Source: 2-01-FULL-39-10-A sp964565795
GTDB taxonomy: Bacteria > Patescibacteriota > Microgenomatia > Levybacterales > UBA12049
DNA length: 41,217 nucleotides
NCBI GenBank assembly: GCA_964565795.1
Contig: CAZMGC010000007.1
Span: 1-41,217 of the forward strand
Direction: 5' to 3'
Made by a program: the position numbers and the translations under genes. The notes under the pieces are model-generated. The model was not told the origin of the DNA. It searched no databases and saw only the letters and a program-made list of their open reading frames with translations. Shown here piece after piece: positions 7,919 through 15,055 of the stretch (its first letter is position 1; the number at the start of each line of letters is the position of its first letter).

Positions 7919-8179
7919 TCACTGCGAACTGTGTTTTTCAACTAATTTAAGCTTATACACCCGAGACCATTGTTTTATCGCTGCTTCTCTTTTTCTCGCA
8001 TCACTTTGCGTCTCGAATTGTTCAGTATAAACCAATTCCACAGGCCTTTTTCCCCTAAGCGATTTAGCGCCTAATTTATCACTCGTATTATGCTCTTTAA
8101 CTCTTCGTTTAATATCAGTTGTTATGCCTGTGTATAAACTTTCGTCGCTACATTTTACTATATAAACGTGCCAATTCAT
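7919..8179 (-). CDS. Small GIY-YIG nuclease (YhbQ/UPF0213-like), between two tRNA genes
   Basis: 86 residues, a stand-alone GIY-YIG domain. WHVYIVKC and SLYTGITTDIKRRVKEHN supply the GIY-YIG Tyr residues and the conserved Arg/His, and a KREAAIKQW segment follows, as in YhbQ-like proteins. The start is ATG 8179. The same frame extends upstream to 8248, but that extension reads into the tRNA-Arg gene and is not credible. It lies 42 nt after tRNA-Arg and 33 nt before tRNA-Lys, all on one strand. It may be a domesticated or mobile endonuclease. Confidence 0.85.
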   Translation of the reverse strand: MNWHVYIVKCSDESLYTGITTDIKRRVKEHNTSDKLGAKSLRGKRPVELVYTEQFETQSDARKREAAIKQWSRVYKLKLVEKHSSQ

Positions 8180-8221
8180 AATCTGGGCGTTTACGCTGAA
8201 AAATTTTGCCAAATTTTTTAG

Positions 8222-8294
8222 CGCGTCTGGCAGGAGTCGAACCCGCAACCCCTTCGTCCGAAGCGAAGTGCTCTATCCATTGAGCTACAGACGC
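8222..8294 (-). tRNA. tRNA-Arg (TCG)
   Basis: Acceptor GCGTCTG/CAGACGC is perfectly paired. The anticodon stem CTTCG/CGAAG closes the loop CTTCGGA, giving UCG. T-arm GCGGGTTCGACTCCTGC. Discriminator G, no encoded CCA. Confidence 0.95.
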
Positions 8295-8351
8295 ACGCGT
8301 TAATTTTATCAAAAGCCTATATTTTACTCAAGGAAAGTGGATTTTCATCAA

Positions 8352-8374
8352 AAAAGCTCACATTGTGAGCTTTT
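8352..8374 (-). terminator. Intrinsic terminator after the VOC gene
   Basis: AAAAGCTCAC, loop ATT, GTGAGCTTTT is a perfect 10-bp stem. On the minus strand it is followed by a run of T (TTTTTTGATG), ideal for terminating the gene that ends at 8397. Confidence 0.8.
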
Positions 8375-8396
8375 AAGAATTTCCCCCTAGAAAATA

Positions 8397-8810
8397 TTAT
8401 TTCTGGGCTCCAATATTTACCATCCATTCGATTCCGAATTTGTCTGTAAGCATTCCAAAAGTATCTCCCCATGGAGACTTATCTAAAGGAACTGTTATAT
8501 TTGCTCCTTCTGAAAGGCCTTCCCAGTGGCTTTTTAATTTTTCTTCATCACCTGAATTTCCGCTTAATGTTATGGTAACTGTAGCGCCTGGATTAATTTC
8601 CATTCCAGGAGGTGTGTCAGAAGCCATAAGTGTCATTTCAGGACCGATATTAAGCTGTGCATGCATGATTTTATCAGCATCAGGCCCTTCCATATTCATG
8701 CCTTCTTTAAAAGTACTTATTTCTAGTTTTCCACCGAATATAGACTTATAAAAGTCCATTGCTTCACGAGTGTTATCTTTAAAGTGTATGTAAGGATTTA
8801 GTTTTATCAC
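8397..8810 (-). CDS. VOC superfamily / PhnB-like protein
   Basis: 137 residues with the vicinal-oxygen-chelate pattern of PhnB-like proteins: LNPYIHFKDNTREAMDFYKSIFGG at the N-terminus, MHAQLNIGPEMTLMASD in the middle and PWGDTFGMLTDKFGIEWMVN at the C-terminus. Members are small dimeric proteins, mostly of unknown substrate. Translation starts at GTG 8810-8808 behind a strong GGGGGTG Shine-Dalgarno, one of the few in the window. A strong terminator follows. Confidence 0.9.
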   Translation of the reverse strand: MIKLNPYIHFKDNTREAMDFYKSIFGGKLEISTFKEGMNMEGPDADKIMHAQLNIGPEMTLMASDTPPGMEINPGATVTITLSGNSGDEEKLKSHWEGLSEGANITVPLDKSPWGDTFGMLTDKFGIEWMVNIGAQK

Positions 8811-8892
8811 TTATTTCACCCCCTTTCGAATATATAAGATATTATACAGTAGTTGCTTATTGGAAATATGGAAGGTTGATCAATTAGAAATA

Positions 8893-10248
8893 CTATCTTC
8901 TTAGTAGTATTGCAGCGTTGTGACCTCCAAACCCACTTGAGGTAACAAGTGCATTTCGTGGATCAAGTTTTCTCGCGGATTCTACAACATCTAAATCTCT
9001 GAATGCTTCATCTCTTTCTCTTAAGTTAATTGTGGGTGCCACTACTCCTGAGGAGAGTGCTGAAACAGCTTCCACTATACTAATTGCTCCAGCCGCTCCT
9101 AGCGTATGACCAAATGCAGATTTATTCGCTACCATTGCAATTTTACTTACATGTTCGCCATATACATTTCTAGCTGCAGCTATTTCGCTTTGATCTCCGA
9201 CAGGGGTTGATGTAGCATGTAGGTACCAAACATCTGGAAGAATTAAATTATTATCCGGAGTTCTTACGGTAGAAGCAATTAAAGCAGCTACTCTATCGTG
9301 GTCTGATCTAGTTTTTTCATGTCCATCCATCCCTGTCTCAGCTCCTGCTACCCTAGCATAAACTTTAGCGCCTCTTTTATGCGCGCTTTCAGCACTCTCT
9401 AGTACCAAATATGCAGATCCCTCAGCCATTACGAACCCATCTCTATTTGCATCCATAGGTCTACTTGCATAGTTTGGGTCTTCACTGTGTGAAAGTGCTC
9501 CGATTGCGTCAAAAGATGCGAAAGCTAATTGAGGGTAGTATTGAAGTACTGTTTCTGTTGCCCCCACAATAGCAGCTGTGTTTTTACCTGAAAGAATGCT
9601 GTCAACTCCTTCGACAAAAGCTGTTGCTCCCGATGCACAAGCTTGGGACCCATAATTCCCTTTTCCTTTTAGTCCCAACGTTTCTGCTACTCTGCCATTC
9701 GCCTGTTCAGGAAAGCCCTTAAATGGATCTGAAACTTTAACATTTTCTTGTCTTGTTCCATGTGGAAGTGTTCCATTTCTAATTCCATCTCTTACAGCTT
9801 CATTCCTTCTTACTATATCGTTAATTCTAATAAATTCTAGTGATGTTCCAATCCCCGAATAACCAAAAATACCAAATTTCAATGGATCAACTCCATCTAC
9901 TTTTCCGTCAGGTCCTAAAAGTCCAGACATTTCCGTAGCTTGTCTTACGATAGATAATTGAAGTGCTGCAAATGGTGAAAACCATTTAGCTTCTTTTCCA
10001 AGGCCCAATCCTTCAAAAGGGTCAAAATCTGATGGTAGTGGTGACGCCACATGTACATTATCGTTTCCTGTATCACCTTCAAAAAGAATAATTGCGTTAT
10101 CCCCTCTTTCTCTTGCTGCAATTGTCTCGATGGTATTTCCAAAGCGAGTTCTCATTGCAAAGCCAGTAACAACTACTTCACTTGCGGGTCTTTGCTCTAG
10201 GTCAACATGCCTTAAATTATCAGGAATTGAGATTGATCTTTCAGCCAT
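8893..10248 (-). CDS. Beta-ketoacyl-ACP synthase (KAS I/II, FabF-like)
   Basis: 451 residues, slightly longer than FabF (about 410). The thiolase-fold active site is intact: Cys204 in GSQACASGA, His344 in HATSTPVGD, Lys376 and His381 in NKSAFGHTLGAAG, plus the C-terminal SSGFGGHNAAI loop. It would condense malonyl-ACP with acyl-ACP, but no other fatty-acid gene (ACP, FabD, FabG, FabZ) is in the window. There is an unusual N-terminal extension of about 20 residues. TACTAT at 10257-10262 lies 8 nt before ATG 10248, so the mRNA is probably leaderless and monocistronic. Confidence 0.92.
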   Translation of the reverse strand: MAERSISIPDNLRHVDLEQRPASEVVVTGFAMRTRFGNTIETIAARERGDNAIILFEGDTGNDNVHVASPLPSDFDPFEGLGLGKEAKWFSPFAALQLSIVRQATEMSGLLGPDGKVDGVDPLKFGIFGYSGIGTSLEFIRINDIVRRNEAVRDGIRNGTLPHGTRQENVKVSDPFKGFPEQANGRVAETLGLKGKGNYGSQACASGATAFVEGVDSILSGKNTAAIVGATETVLQYYPQLAFASFDAIGALSHSEDPNYASRPMDANRDGFVMAEGSAYLVLESAESAHKRGAKVYARVAGAETGMDGHEKTRSDHDRVAALIASTVRTPDNNLILPDVWYLHATSTPVGDQSEIAAARNVYGEHVSKIAMVANKSAFGHTLGAAGAISIVEAVSALSSGVVAPTINLRERDEAFRDLDVVESARKLDPRNALVTSSGFGGHNAAILLRR

Positions 10249-10256
10249 AAGGCGTG

Positions 10257-10262
10257 ATAGTA
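10257..10262 (-). promoter_or_regulatory. -10 box of the ketoacyl synthase gene
   Basis: TACTAT 8 nt upstream of ATG 10248; predicted leaderless start. Confidence 0.45.
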
Positions 10263-10291
10263 ACAGAGTGAGGTTATGAAGTCAATTAGAG

Positions 10292-10909
10292 TTAGTTAAT
10301 ATTCTTACAGAAATCTATTCTGTGGATACTTGAGAGCCCGTGAATTTTTAATGCGTTTCTGTGTTTTAAAGTGCCATAGCCTTTATTTTGTGCAAAGCCA
10401 TAGTTCGGAAAAAGAGTGTGTGCTTCTTTCATGAGGTTATCTCTGTGAACTTTTGCGATGATTGACGCTGCTGCAATTGATAACGACTTAGAGTCCCCTT
10501 TTATGATAGCCTTTTGATTCGCGATCTTAAGGTCAAATCCATCTACGAGTATAAAATGATTTGGAAGATCAGTTAAAAGTTTGCTTAAAACTCGTTTGAA
10601 TACTTCAAGATTGGCCTTTCCAATTCCGAATTTATTTATAAAATCTAAATCTACCGATTCAATTACCCAATTTGAATTTGCTTTAATTAACTCCGATAGT
10701 TCTTCGCGAATTTTAGGTTTGAGAAGCTTTGAATCATTTACTTTATTTAAAAAATCGTGTTTGAAGTTTGGTTTAAAGATCACACCTGCTGCGACAATGG
10801 GTCCCGCAAAAGCACCACGTCCTACCTCATCAAGTCCTATTACGGCTTGAATGCCTTGCTCCCAGTAGTAAATTTCTTCAGAAAACGTTGGTTTGGTCAG
10901 AATTTTCAT
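10292..10909 (-). CDS. rnhB: Ribonuclease HII
   Basis: 205 residues, the usual length. It cleaves the RNA strand of RNA-DNA hybrids and starts ribonucleotide excision. The signature GLDEVGRGAFAGP (25-37) holds catalytic Asp27-Glu28, LVDGFD supplies the next Asp, and GDSKSLSIAAASIIAKVHRD is the conserved RNase HII motif. The gene starts inside the end of the DUF2130 gene (32-nt overlap), so the two are cotranscribed. Confidence 0.95.
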   Translation of the reverse strand: MKILTKPTFSEEIYYWEQGIQAVIGLDEVGRGAFAGPIVAAGVIFKPNFKHDFLNKVNDSKLLKPKIREELSELIKANSNWVIESVDLDFINKFGIGKANLEVFKRVLSKLLTDLPNHFILVDGFDLKIANQKAIIKGDSKSLSIAAASIIAKVHRDNLMKEAHTLFPNYGFAQNKGYGTLKHRNALKIHGLSSIHRIDFCKNIN

Positions 10910-12011
10910 CTGCTAAAAGAGGTGTTTCAATTTCTTCAAGTTCTGGCAAATTTGTGACGATTGCTTTCAATTCTCCATAGAAATTTGTAGTATTCATATC
11001 AAGTTTATTTATTTGTACTTCCTGTTTTTTCCATCTTAAAGTAGTTGCTCTTTTATCAGCTTCAAGTGATTCTCTTAAGGTTTTAATGCTGTCAAAATGA
11101 AGTTGCATTCTATGCTTAAAATTGTCACTCATCATATAATCGCGAATCATCCCCCACTCTTCTTCAGTGTGGCTTATTGAAGATTTGGCGTTAGCAACAC
11201 TAGTTATTAAAAATCTTACATATCTACAAATACTAAGTGCGTGTTCGTAAGTAGTAATCCAAACACCGTCTATCCTGTCAAATGAATTGGAATTCTCTGG
11301 AAGAACTTGAGAAACGATAATAGATTCTGTAGCAGAGACCTTACCTGCATCTTCTTTTAGCTTAGTTAGCCAGCCCTTGCTCCATGCTTTCGTTCTTTTA
11401 GTCTCCCAAATAATAGAACCCACTACTTTTCCCTGAAATTTTACTTTTTGCCAAATATCTCCTCCCTCTACGCCTTTAGGAATTGGTACAAATTCATCAT
11501 TTGGAAAAGTTTCTTTAAGTTTTTCTTCGAGATTTAATTCAAGGGCTTCACCTTGTAGCTGTTGAGATCCTTGTTCTAATTTTTTCTTTAAATCTTCGTT
11601 AGCACGTCTTAAATCTTCTGCCAGGCGTTTTATTTGATCCATTTGAATATCTTTTTCTTTAAGTTTTAGGCTTTGTGCTTCCTCGGCTTGTTTTTGTGCT
11701 ATTTTAATTGCTTCAGCTTTTATTTTTTCCTCAGCTTTTTCTCGCTCGACTTGTTCTTTTTCAAGCTTCTCTAAAAGTTCTTCTTGTTTCTTTTTTGCGA
11801 GCTCCAATGCATCAGTAGTTTGTTTTGCTTCTTTCTCAAATTCTTCACGAAGTTTTTTTTCGTTCTCAAGTTTTTCTTTGGCTTTTTCTTCCTCAAACTG
11901 AGCTTTAAGTTTTTTACTTTCTTCATTTCTAACCTGGGCTTGAAGTTCATGAACGATTGCCTCTGATAGTTCTACTGGCTTACCGCAGTGAGGACATTTA
12001 ACTGAATCCAT
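10878..12011 (-). CDS. DUF2130 (COG4487) coiled-coil protein
   Basis: 377 residues. It begins with a half zinc-ribbon (KCPHCGKP, Cys6/Cys9), then a long Glu/Lys-rich coiled coil (about 25-160), then the DUF2130 globular domain. In the latter, GGDIW...GSIIWETKRTKAWSKGWLTKL looks like a PD-(D/E)xK nuclease core with E-x-K, consistent with the suspected nuclease nature of the family (inference). The function is not established. It is the first gene of a two-gene unit with rnhB; a TATTAT-like box lies about 10 nt before ATG 12011. Confidence 0.85.
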   Translation of the reverse strand: MDSVKCPHCGKPVELSEAIVHELQAQVRNEESKKLKAQFEEEKAKEKLENEKKLREEFEKEAKQTTDALELAKKKQEELLEKLEKEQVEREKAEEKIKAEAIKIAQKQAEEAQSLKLKEKDIQMDQIKRLAEDLRRANEDLKKKLEQGSQQLQGEALELNLEEKLKETFPNDEFVPIPKGVEGGDIWQKVKFQGKVVGSIIWETKRTKAWSKGWLTKLKEDAGKVSATESIIVSQVLPENSNSFDRIDGVWITTYEHALSICRYVRFLITSVANAKSSISHTEEEWGMIRDYMMSDNFKHRMQLHFDSIKTLRESLEADKRATTLRWKKQEVQINKLDMNTTNFYGELKAIVTNLPELEEIETPLLADENSDQTNVF

Positions 12012-12073
12012 AAGTTTTTCTATAATACGCTTGCAGGCTTTTCATTTCAAGTCTAATTTGCTACGCTTAAATC

Positions 12074-12478
12074 ATGCGAGGGATAGTAAAAAATATCACA
12101 TTTAATTCGATTTCTTTATTTGTTTTAACTGAGTTTGTGTCAGGAGTAAAAATAACTGGGGGCTATCAAACTTTAATAGCAGCCGGCATAATTCTCACGA
12201 TTCTTAATATGATTGTAAAACCTATTATAAACATCTTCTCTCTTCCTTTAAATATGATAACTCTCGGACTTTTCTCTTTTATAACAAACGCCATTCTTTT
12301 ATATCTTTTAACTATTTTTGCACCAAGCGTAACAGTGTCCGCTTTTACTTTCAGTGGATTTTCATGGGCCGGATTTATAGTTCCAATGATTAAATTTAAT
12401 ACGCTCACAGCTTTTATAGTTTCAGCTGCAGTTTTGGCTTTAATAATAAATTTCTTCAAGTGGCTCACTAAAGAATAA
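12074..12478 (+). CDS. Phage-holin-4-2 superfamily (YvlD-like) membrane protein
   Basis: 134 residues with four membrane segments (about 5-25, 32-55, 60-85, 105-130). It has the typical GGYQTLIAAGIILTILNMIVKPI stretch, matching the YvlD/DUF360 membrane family annotated as phage holin. No other phage gene is nearby, so a lysis role is unlikely; it is probably an envelope protein. It ends one base before the convergent gene at 12480. Confidence 0.8.
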   Translation: MRGIVKNITFNSISLFVLTEFVSGVKITGGYQTLIAAGIILTILNMIVKPIINIFSLPLNMITLGLFSFITNAILLYLLTIFAPSVTVSAFTFSGFSWAGFIVPMIKFNTLTAFIVSAAVLALIINFFKWLTKE

Positions 12479-12479
12479 A

Positions 12480-12965
12480 TTATCTCCTAAATCCAAAAGA
12501 ATCCATTCCTTCATAATAGATTCCGTATGCAAGTTCACTTACTTCTTCCTCCACATCTTCGCTTGGCATATTTCCTCTTAAATTGTCGAATCGAATTATA
12601 ATTCTTTGAAGTTGATACGGATTAAGGACTCCAAACTTTATGGCAAAGTAAAAATCATTTGAGATTATTTCTGGGATCTGAGCTGGAATATCTTCAACTA
12701 TAACACCTCCTCTTTGGTGCGCTTCTTCTGCGGCTTTAATGCTGGCAGCAACATATTTTGGGTTTTCTAAAAAATCGTTTCTCACTCTATTTAAATTTAA
12801 TCCCAAAGATATATTTTCAATTGCGATATGAACACCTTGGGCAGTAACTGACGCTGGACATCTTAAACTCGCTCTAGTAAACATTCCAAATCCGATAGCA
12901 GCAAGAGATGCTCCTGTCTCAGGAGGTCTTGGTATTCCGTATAAAAGTGGTCTGTCAGCACTCAC
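12480..12965 (-). CDS. Unrecognised soluble protein
   Basis: About 161 residues with no membrane segment or signal peptide. It has an N-terminal Pro-rich start (SADRPLLYGIPRPPETGAS), a mixed alpha/beta middle and an acidic helix near the end (SEDVEEEVSELAYGIYY). I do not recognise a family. I chose GTG 12965 because TAAAAT lies 8 nt upstream and other unknown proteins in this window also begin MSA/MSE; a TTG at 12974 would overlap the -10 box. Confidence 0.6.
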   Translation of the reverse strand: MSADRPLLYGIPRPPETGASLAAIGFGMFTRASLRCPASVTAQGVHIAIENISLGLNLNRVRNDFLENPKYVAASIKAAEEAHQRGGVIVEDIPAQIPEIISNDFYFAIKFGVLNPYQLQRIIIRFDNLRGNMPSEDVEEEVSELAYGIYYEGMDSFGFRR

Positions 12966-13020
12966 AACAGGCAATTTTACAGATTCTTATTTTTATTTGC
13001 AAATATAAGCAATTTGAGGG

Positions 13021-13026
13021 TATAAT
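13021..13026 (+). promoter_or_regulatory. -10 box of secG
   Basis: TATAAT 8 nt upstream of ATG 13035; predicted leaderless mRNA. Confidence 0.55.
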
Positions 13027-13034
13027 AGCCTTGT

Positions 13035-13244
13035 ATGATTTTGACAATTCTTGAAGCAGTGGTCGCAGTTCTTCTGATAGGAGTAATTCTAATGCAGGTT
13101 TCAGGCTCGGGACTTTCAGCAAGTTTTGGCGGGAGTGGAGAAACTTTCAGAAGCAGAAGAAGTGTTGAAAAGCTCCTAGTTTATTTAACTATAGTTCTAG
13201 CTATAGTTTTTGCAATTTTCTCAATACTACTTCTAATCCCCTAA
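13035..13244 (+). CDS. secG: Preprotein translocase subunit SecG
   Basis: 69 residues with two membrane segments (about 3-22 and 48-68). The SecG loop MQVSGSGLSASFGGSGETFRSRR lies between them, matching the family's Gln..Gly-Leu-x-x-x-Phe-Gly-Gly-x-Gly hallmark. It is an accessory subunit of SecYEG that aids protein export. The next gene starts 7 nt after its stop, suggesting one transcript with the peptide-binding protein. Confidence 0.93.
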   Translation: MILTILEAVVAVLLIGVILMQVSGSGLSASFGGSGETFRSRRSVEKLLVYLTIVLAIVFAIFSILLLIP

Positions 13245-13251
13245 AGTCGTT

Positions 13252-14619
13252 ATGATTTTTTTAAAGAGAAAAAGACTCATTTTTTGGCTTCTTAGAGCCT
13301 ACATAAAAAAATGGGGAAAGATGATCCTCGCATCTTTTGTATTTGGTTTTGCCATAATTCTTTTTTTATTTTTAAATCGAAATTTCATTATTTCCAGACT
13401 TCCAATTGTAAATCACGAACATGTGGGAATCGCAGGTATTTATTATGAAAGAGATTTGCCAAACAATTTACCTGAGGTAATTGCAGCTAAAGCTTCAAGA
13501 GGACTTACAAAGATTTCTAAAACAGGAGAAGTAGAGCCAGATCTCGCAAAATCCTGGGAAGTAAAGGATGACGGGAAGACATTCATTTTTTATCTAAACG
13601 AAGGACAAAAATTTTCTGATGGAAAAGAATTAGATTCCAAATCGATAAATTATAACTTTCAGGATGTAAAAATTGAAAGGCCAGCTAAGCACGTAATTGT
13701 TTTTAAATTAAAAGATAAATATTCGCCTTTCTTGGTAACACTTGCAAACTATAAAGTATTTAAGAAAAATTATATTGGTGTTTCTGACTATAAAATTGGA
13801 GAAATAAAAACTAACGGAGACTTTATAAGAAGCATTGAGCTTTCCTCAACTAAAGAAAAGAATAAAATCCAATATGTGTTTTATGACACTCAGGATGCAT
13901 TAAAACACGCATATGTTTTAGGAGAGGTAACTTCAATAGTTGATATTAATAATCTTAATTATGAAAGAGGCGTGAGTTTGGATAGCTTTAAAAATACCAG
14001 TGTCTCAAAAAATATAAACGAAACAAAAATAGTAACGCTTTTCTTTAATAATTCTGATTCTTATTTGTCAGATAAAAAAATTAGAAAAGCACTAGCGTAT
14101 TCTCTTCCTGATTCGTTTGCCGATGGAAAAAGAACGCACACTCCTTATAAAGATGGGTACTGGTTTAATAATCCCACTGAAAATTTTCAAAAAGATTTGG
14201 AATATGTGGCAATCCAATTAGAAGATACAGAAGCAACTAAAAGCGGTATGAAAATAAATCTTAAAACTCTTCCCCAATACCAAAACTTAGCAAAAGAAAT
14301 TTCAAAATACTGGAAGGAAATTGGATTTGAGACGGAAATTGAAAGAGTTGAGGGAGTCCCAAATAATTATCAGGTGTTCCTGGGGGAACTTCCGGTTCTT
14401 AAGGATCCAGACCAATACACGCTCTGGCATACAGGGCAACCAAGTAACATTACGAATTACAGAAATTTGAGAATTGACAAACTTCTTGAGGATGGAAGAC
14501 AAATTTATTCTCAGGATGAGAGAAAAAAGATCTACGATGATTTTCAGAAATACTTAATTGACGATATGCCAGCAGCCTTTCTCTTCTTCCCCTATACTTA
14601 TACTCTGACTAGAAAATAG
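13252..14619 (+). CDS. Extracellular solute-binding protein family 5 (OppA-like), membrane-anchored
   Basis: 455 residues. A basic cytoplasmic N-terminus (1-22) and one membrane helix (about 25-43) replace the usual lipoprotein signal. The body follows the SBP_bac_5 layout: GLTKISKTGEVEPDLAKSWEVKDDGKTFIFYLNEGQKFSDGKEL near the start and KIRKALAYSLP later. Family members bind peptides or other solutes for ABC importers, but no permease or ATPase is present here. It is shorter than typical OppA (about 540). It is downstream of secG by 7 nt. Confidence 0.85.
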   Translation: MIFLKRKRLIFWLLRAYIKKWGKMILASFVFGFAIILFLFLNRNFIISRLPIVNHEHVGIAGIYYERDLPNNLPEVIAAKASRGLTKISKTGEVEPDLAKSWEVKDDGKTFIFYLNEGQKFSDGKELDSKSINYNFQDVKIERPAKHVIVFKLKDKYSPFLVTLANYKVFKKNYIGVSDYKIGEIKTNGDFIRSIELSSTKEKNKIQYVFYDTQDALKHAYVLGEVTSIVDINNLNYERGVSLDSFKNTSVSKNINETKIVTLFFNNSDSYLSDKKIRKALAYSLPDSFADGKRTHTPYKDGYWFNNPTENFQKDLEYVAIQLEDTEATKSGMKINLKTLPQYQNLAKEISKYWKEIGFETEIERVEGVPNNYQVFLGELPVLKDPDQYTLWHTGQPSNITNYRNLRIDKLLEDGRQIYSQDERKKIYDDFQKYLIDDMPAAFLFFPYTYTLTRK

Positions 14620-14623
14620 CGAG

Positions 14624-14651
14624 TGGCAAATGGCACGTAGCATGTGGTGGA
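14624..14651 (+). repeat. Heptamer array, left flank of the four-helix-bundle gene
   Basis: Consecutive 7-mers TGGCAAA, TGGCACG, TAGCATG, TGGTGGA follow the pattern T-R-G-C-N-N-N. It begins 5 nt after the stop of the solute-binding protein gene and is mirrored, in inverted orientation, at 15021-15055. Confidence 0.6.
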
Positions 14652-14655
14652 ATGA

Positions 14656-15006
14656 TTATTTTAGTGATTTCTTAAATGATTGTATCCGTTTAATTAGTAG
14701 TTCTGCCTGGTCATATAAGACAAGAACGTCTTTTTCCTTAAAGTAATTCATTTCCTTTCCAAATAGTAATTGGGAAGCAGTTTCAATCGTGGATTTGATG
14801 GCAATATCTAAGAAGCGACTAAAATCTTTTGAGCTGGTACTTCCGGATCCTTCGGCAATATTGCTCGAGATTGACAAAGCGGCTCTTTTTATTTGTGGCT
14901 TTAAGCCAAACTGTTCGTTATTTGGTAATGTTTCGGAAATCTTATAAATATTCTTACTGTACTTAATTGACTCATGCCAGATTTCTAGTTTCTCGAACCT
15001 AAACAT
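14656..15006 (-). CDS. Four-helix-bundle protein (23S rRNA intervening-sequence protein family)
   Basis: 116 residues. The family signature is clear: FRFEKLEIWHESIKYSKNIY, then EQFGLKPQIKRAALSISSNIAEGSGSTSSKDFSRFLDIA and a final helix. Such proteins form small helical bundles, are related to the Avd protein of diversity-generating retroelements, and are scattered between bacterial genomes. The start is ATG 15006, which puts the conserved Phe at residue 2; an upstream TTG is less likely. It lies opposite to the solute-binding gene and is flanked by inverted heptamer arrays, which suggests insertion as a unit. Confidence 0.88.
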   Translation of the reverse strand: MFRFEKLEIWHESIKYSKNIYKISETLPNNEQFGLKPQIKRAALSISSNIAEGSGSTSSKDFSRFLDIAIKSTIETASQLLFGKEMNYFKEKDVLVLYDQAELLIKRIQSFKKSLK

Positions 15007-15020
15007 ATCTCTTATCAAAT

Positions 15021-15055
15021 CCTACCATACGCAACAAGCTACCGGCTATTTGCTA
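15021..15055 (-). repeat. Heptamer array, right flank, overlapping the uvrC 3' end
   Basis: Read on the minus strand: TAGCAAA, TAGCCGG, TAGCTTG, TTGCGTA, TGGTAGG, the same T-R-G-C-N-N-N period as the left array but inverted. The last four uvrC codons and its stop (GCA AAT AGC CGG TAG) lie within it. Confidence 0.65.

Noticed and set aside
8180..8248. N-terminal extension of GIY-YIG gene 1
   Set aside because: It runs into the tRNA-Arg gene; the internal ATG 8179 gives a standard GIY-YIG start.
12074..12478. Prophage, based on the holin-like protein
   Set aside because: No other phage gene is nearby, and the YvlD-like family is common in bacterial chromosomes.
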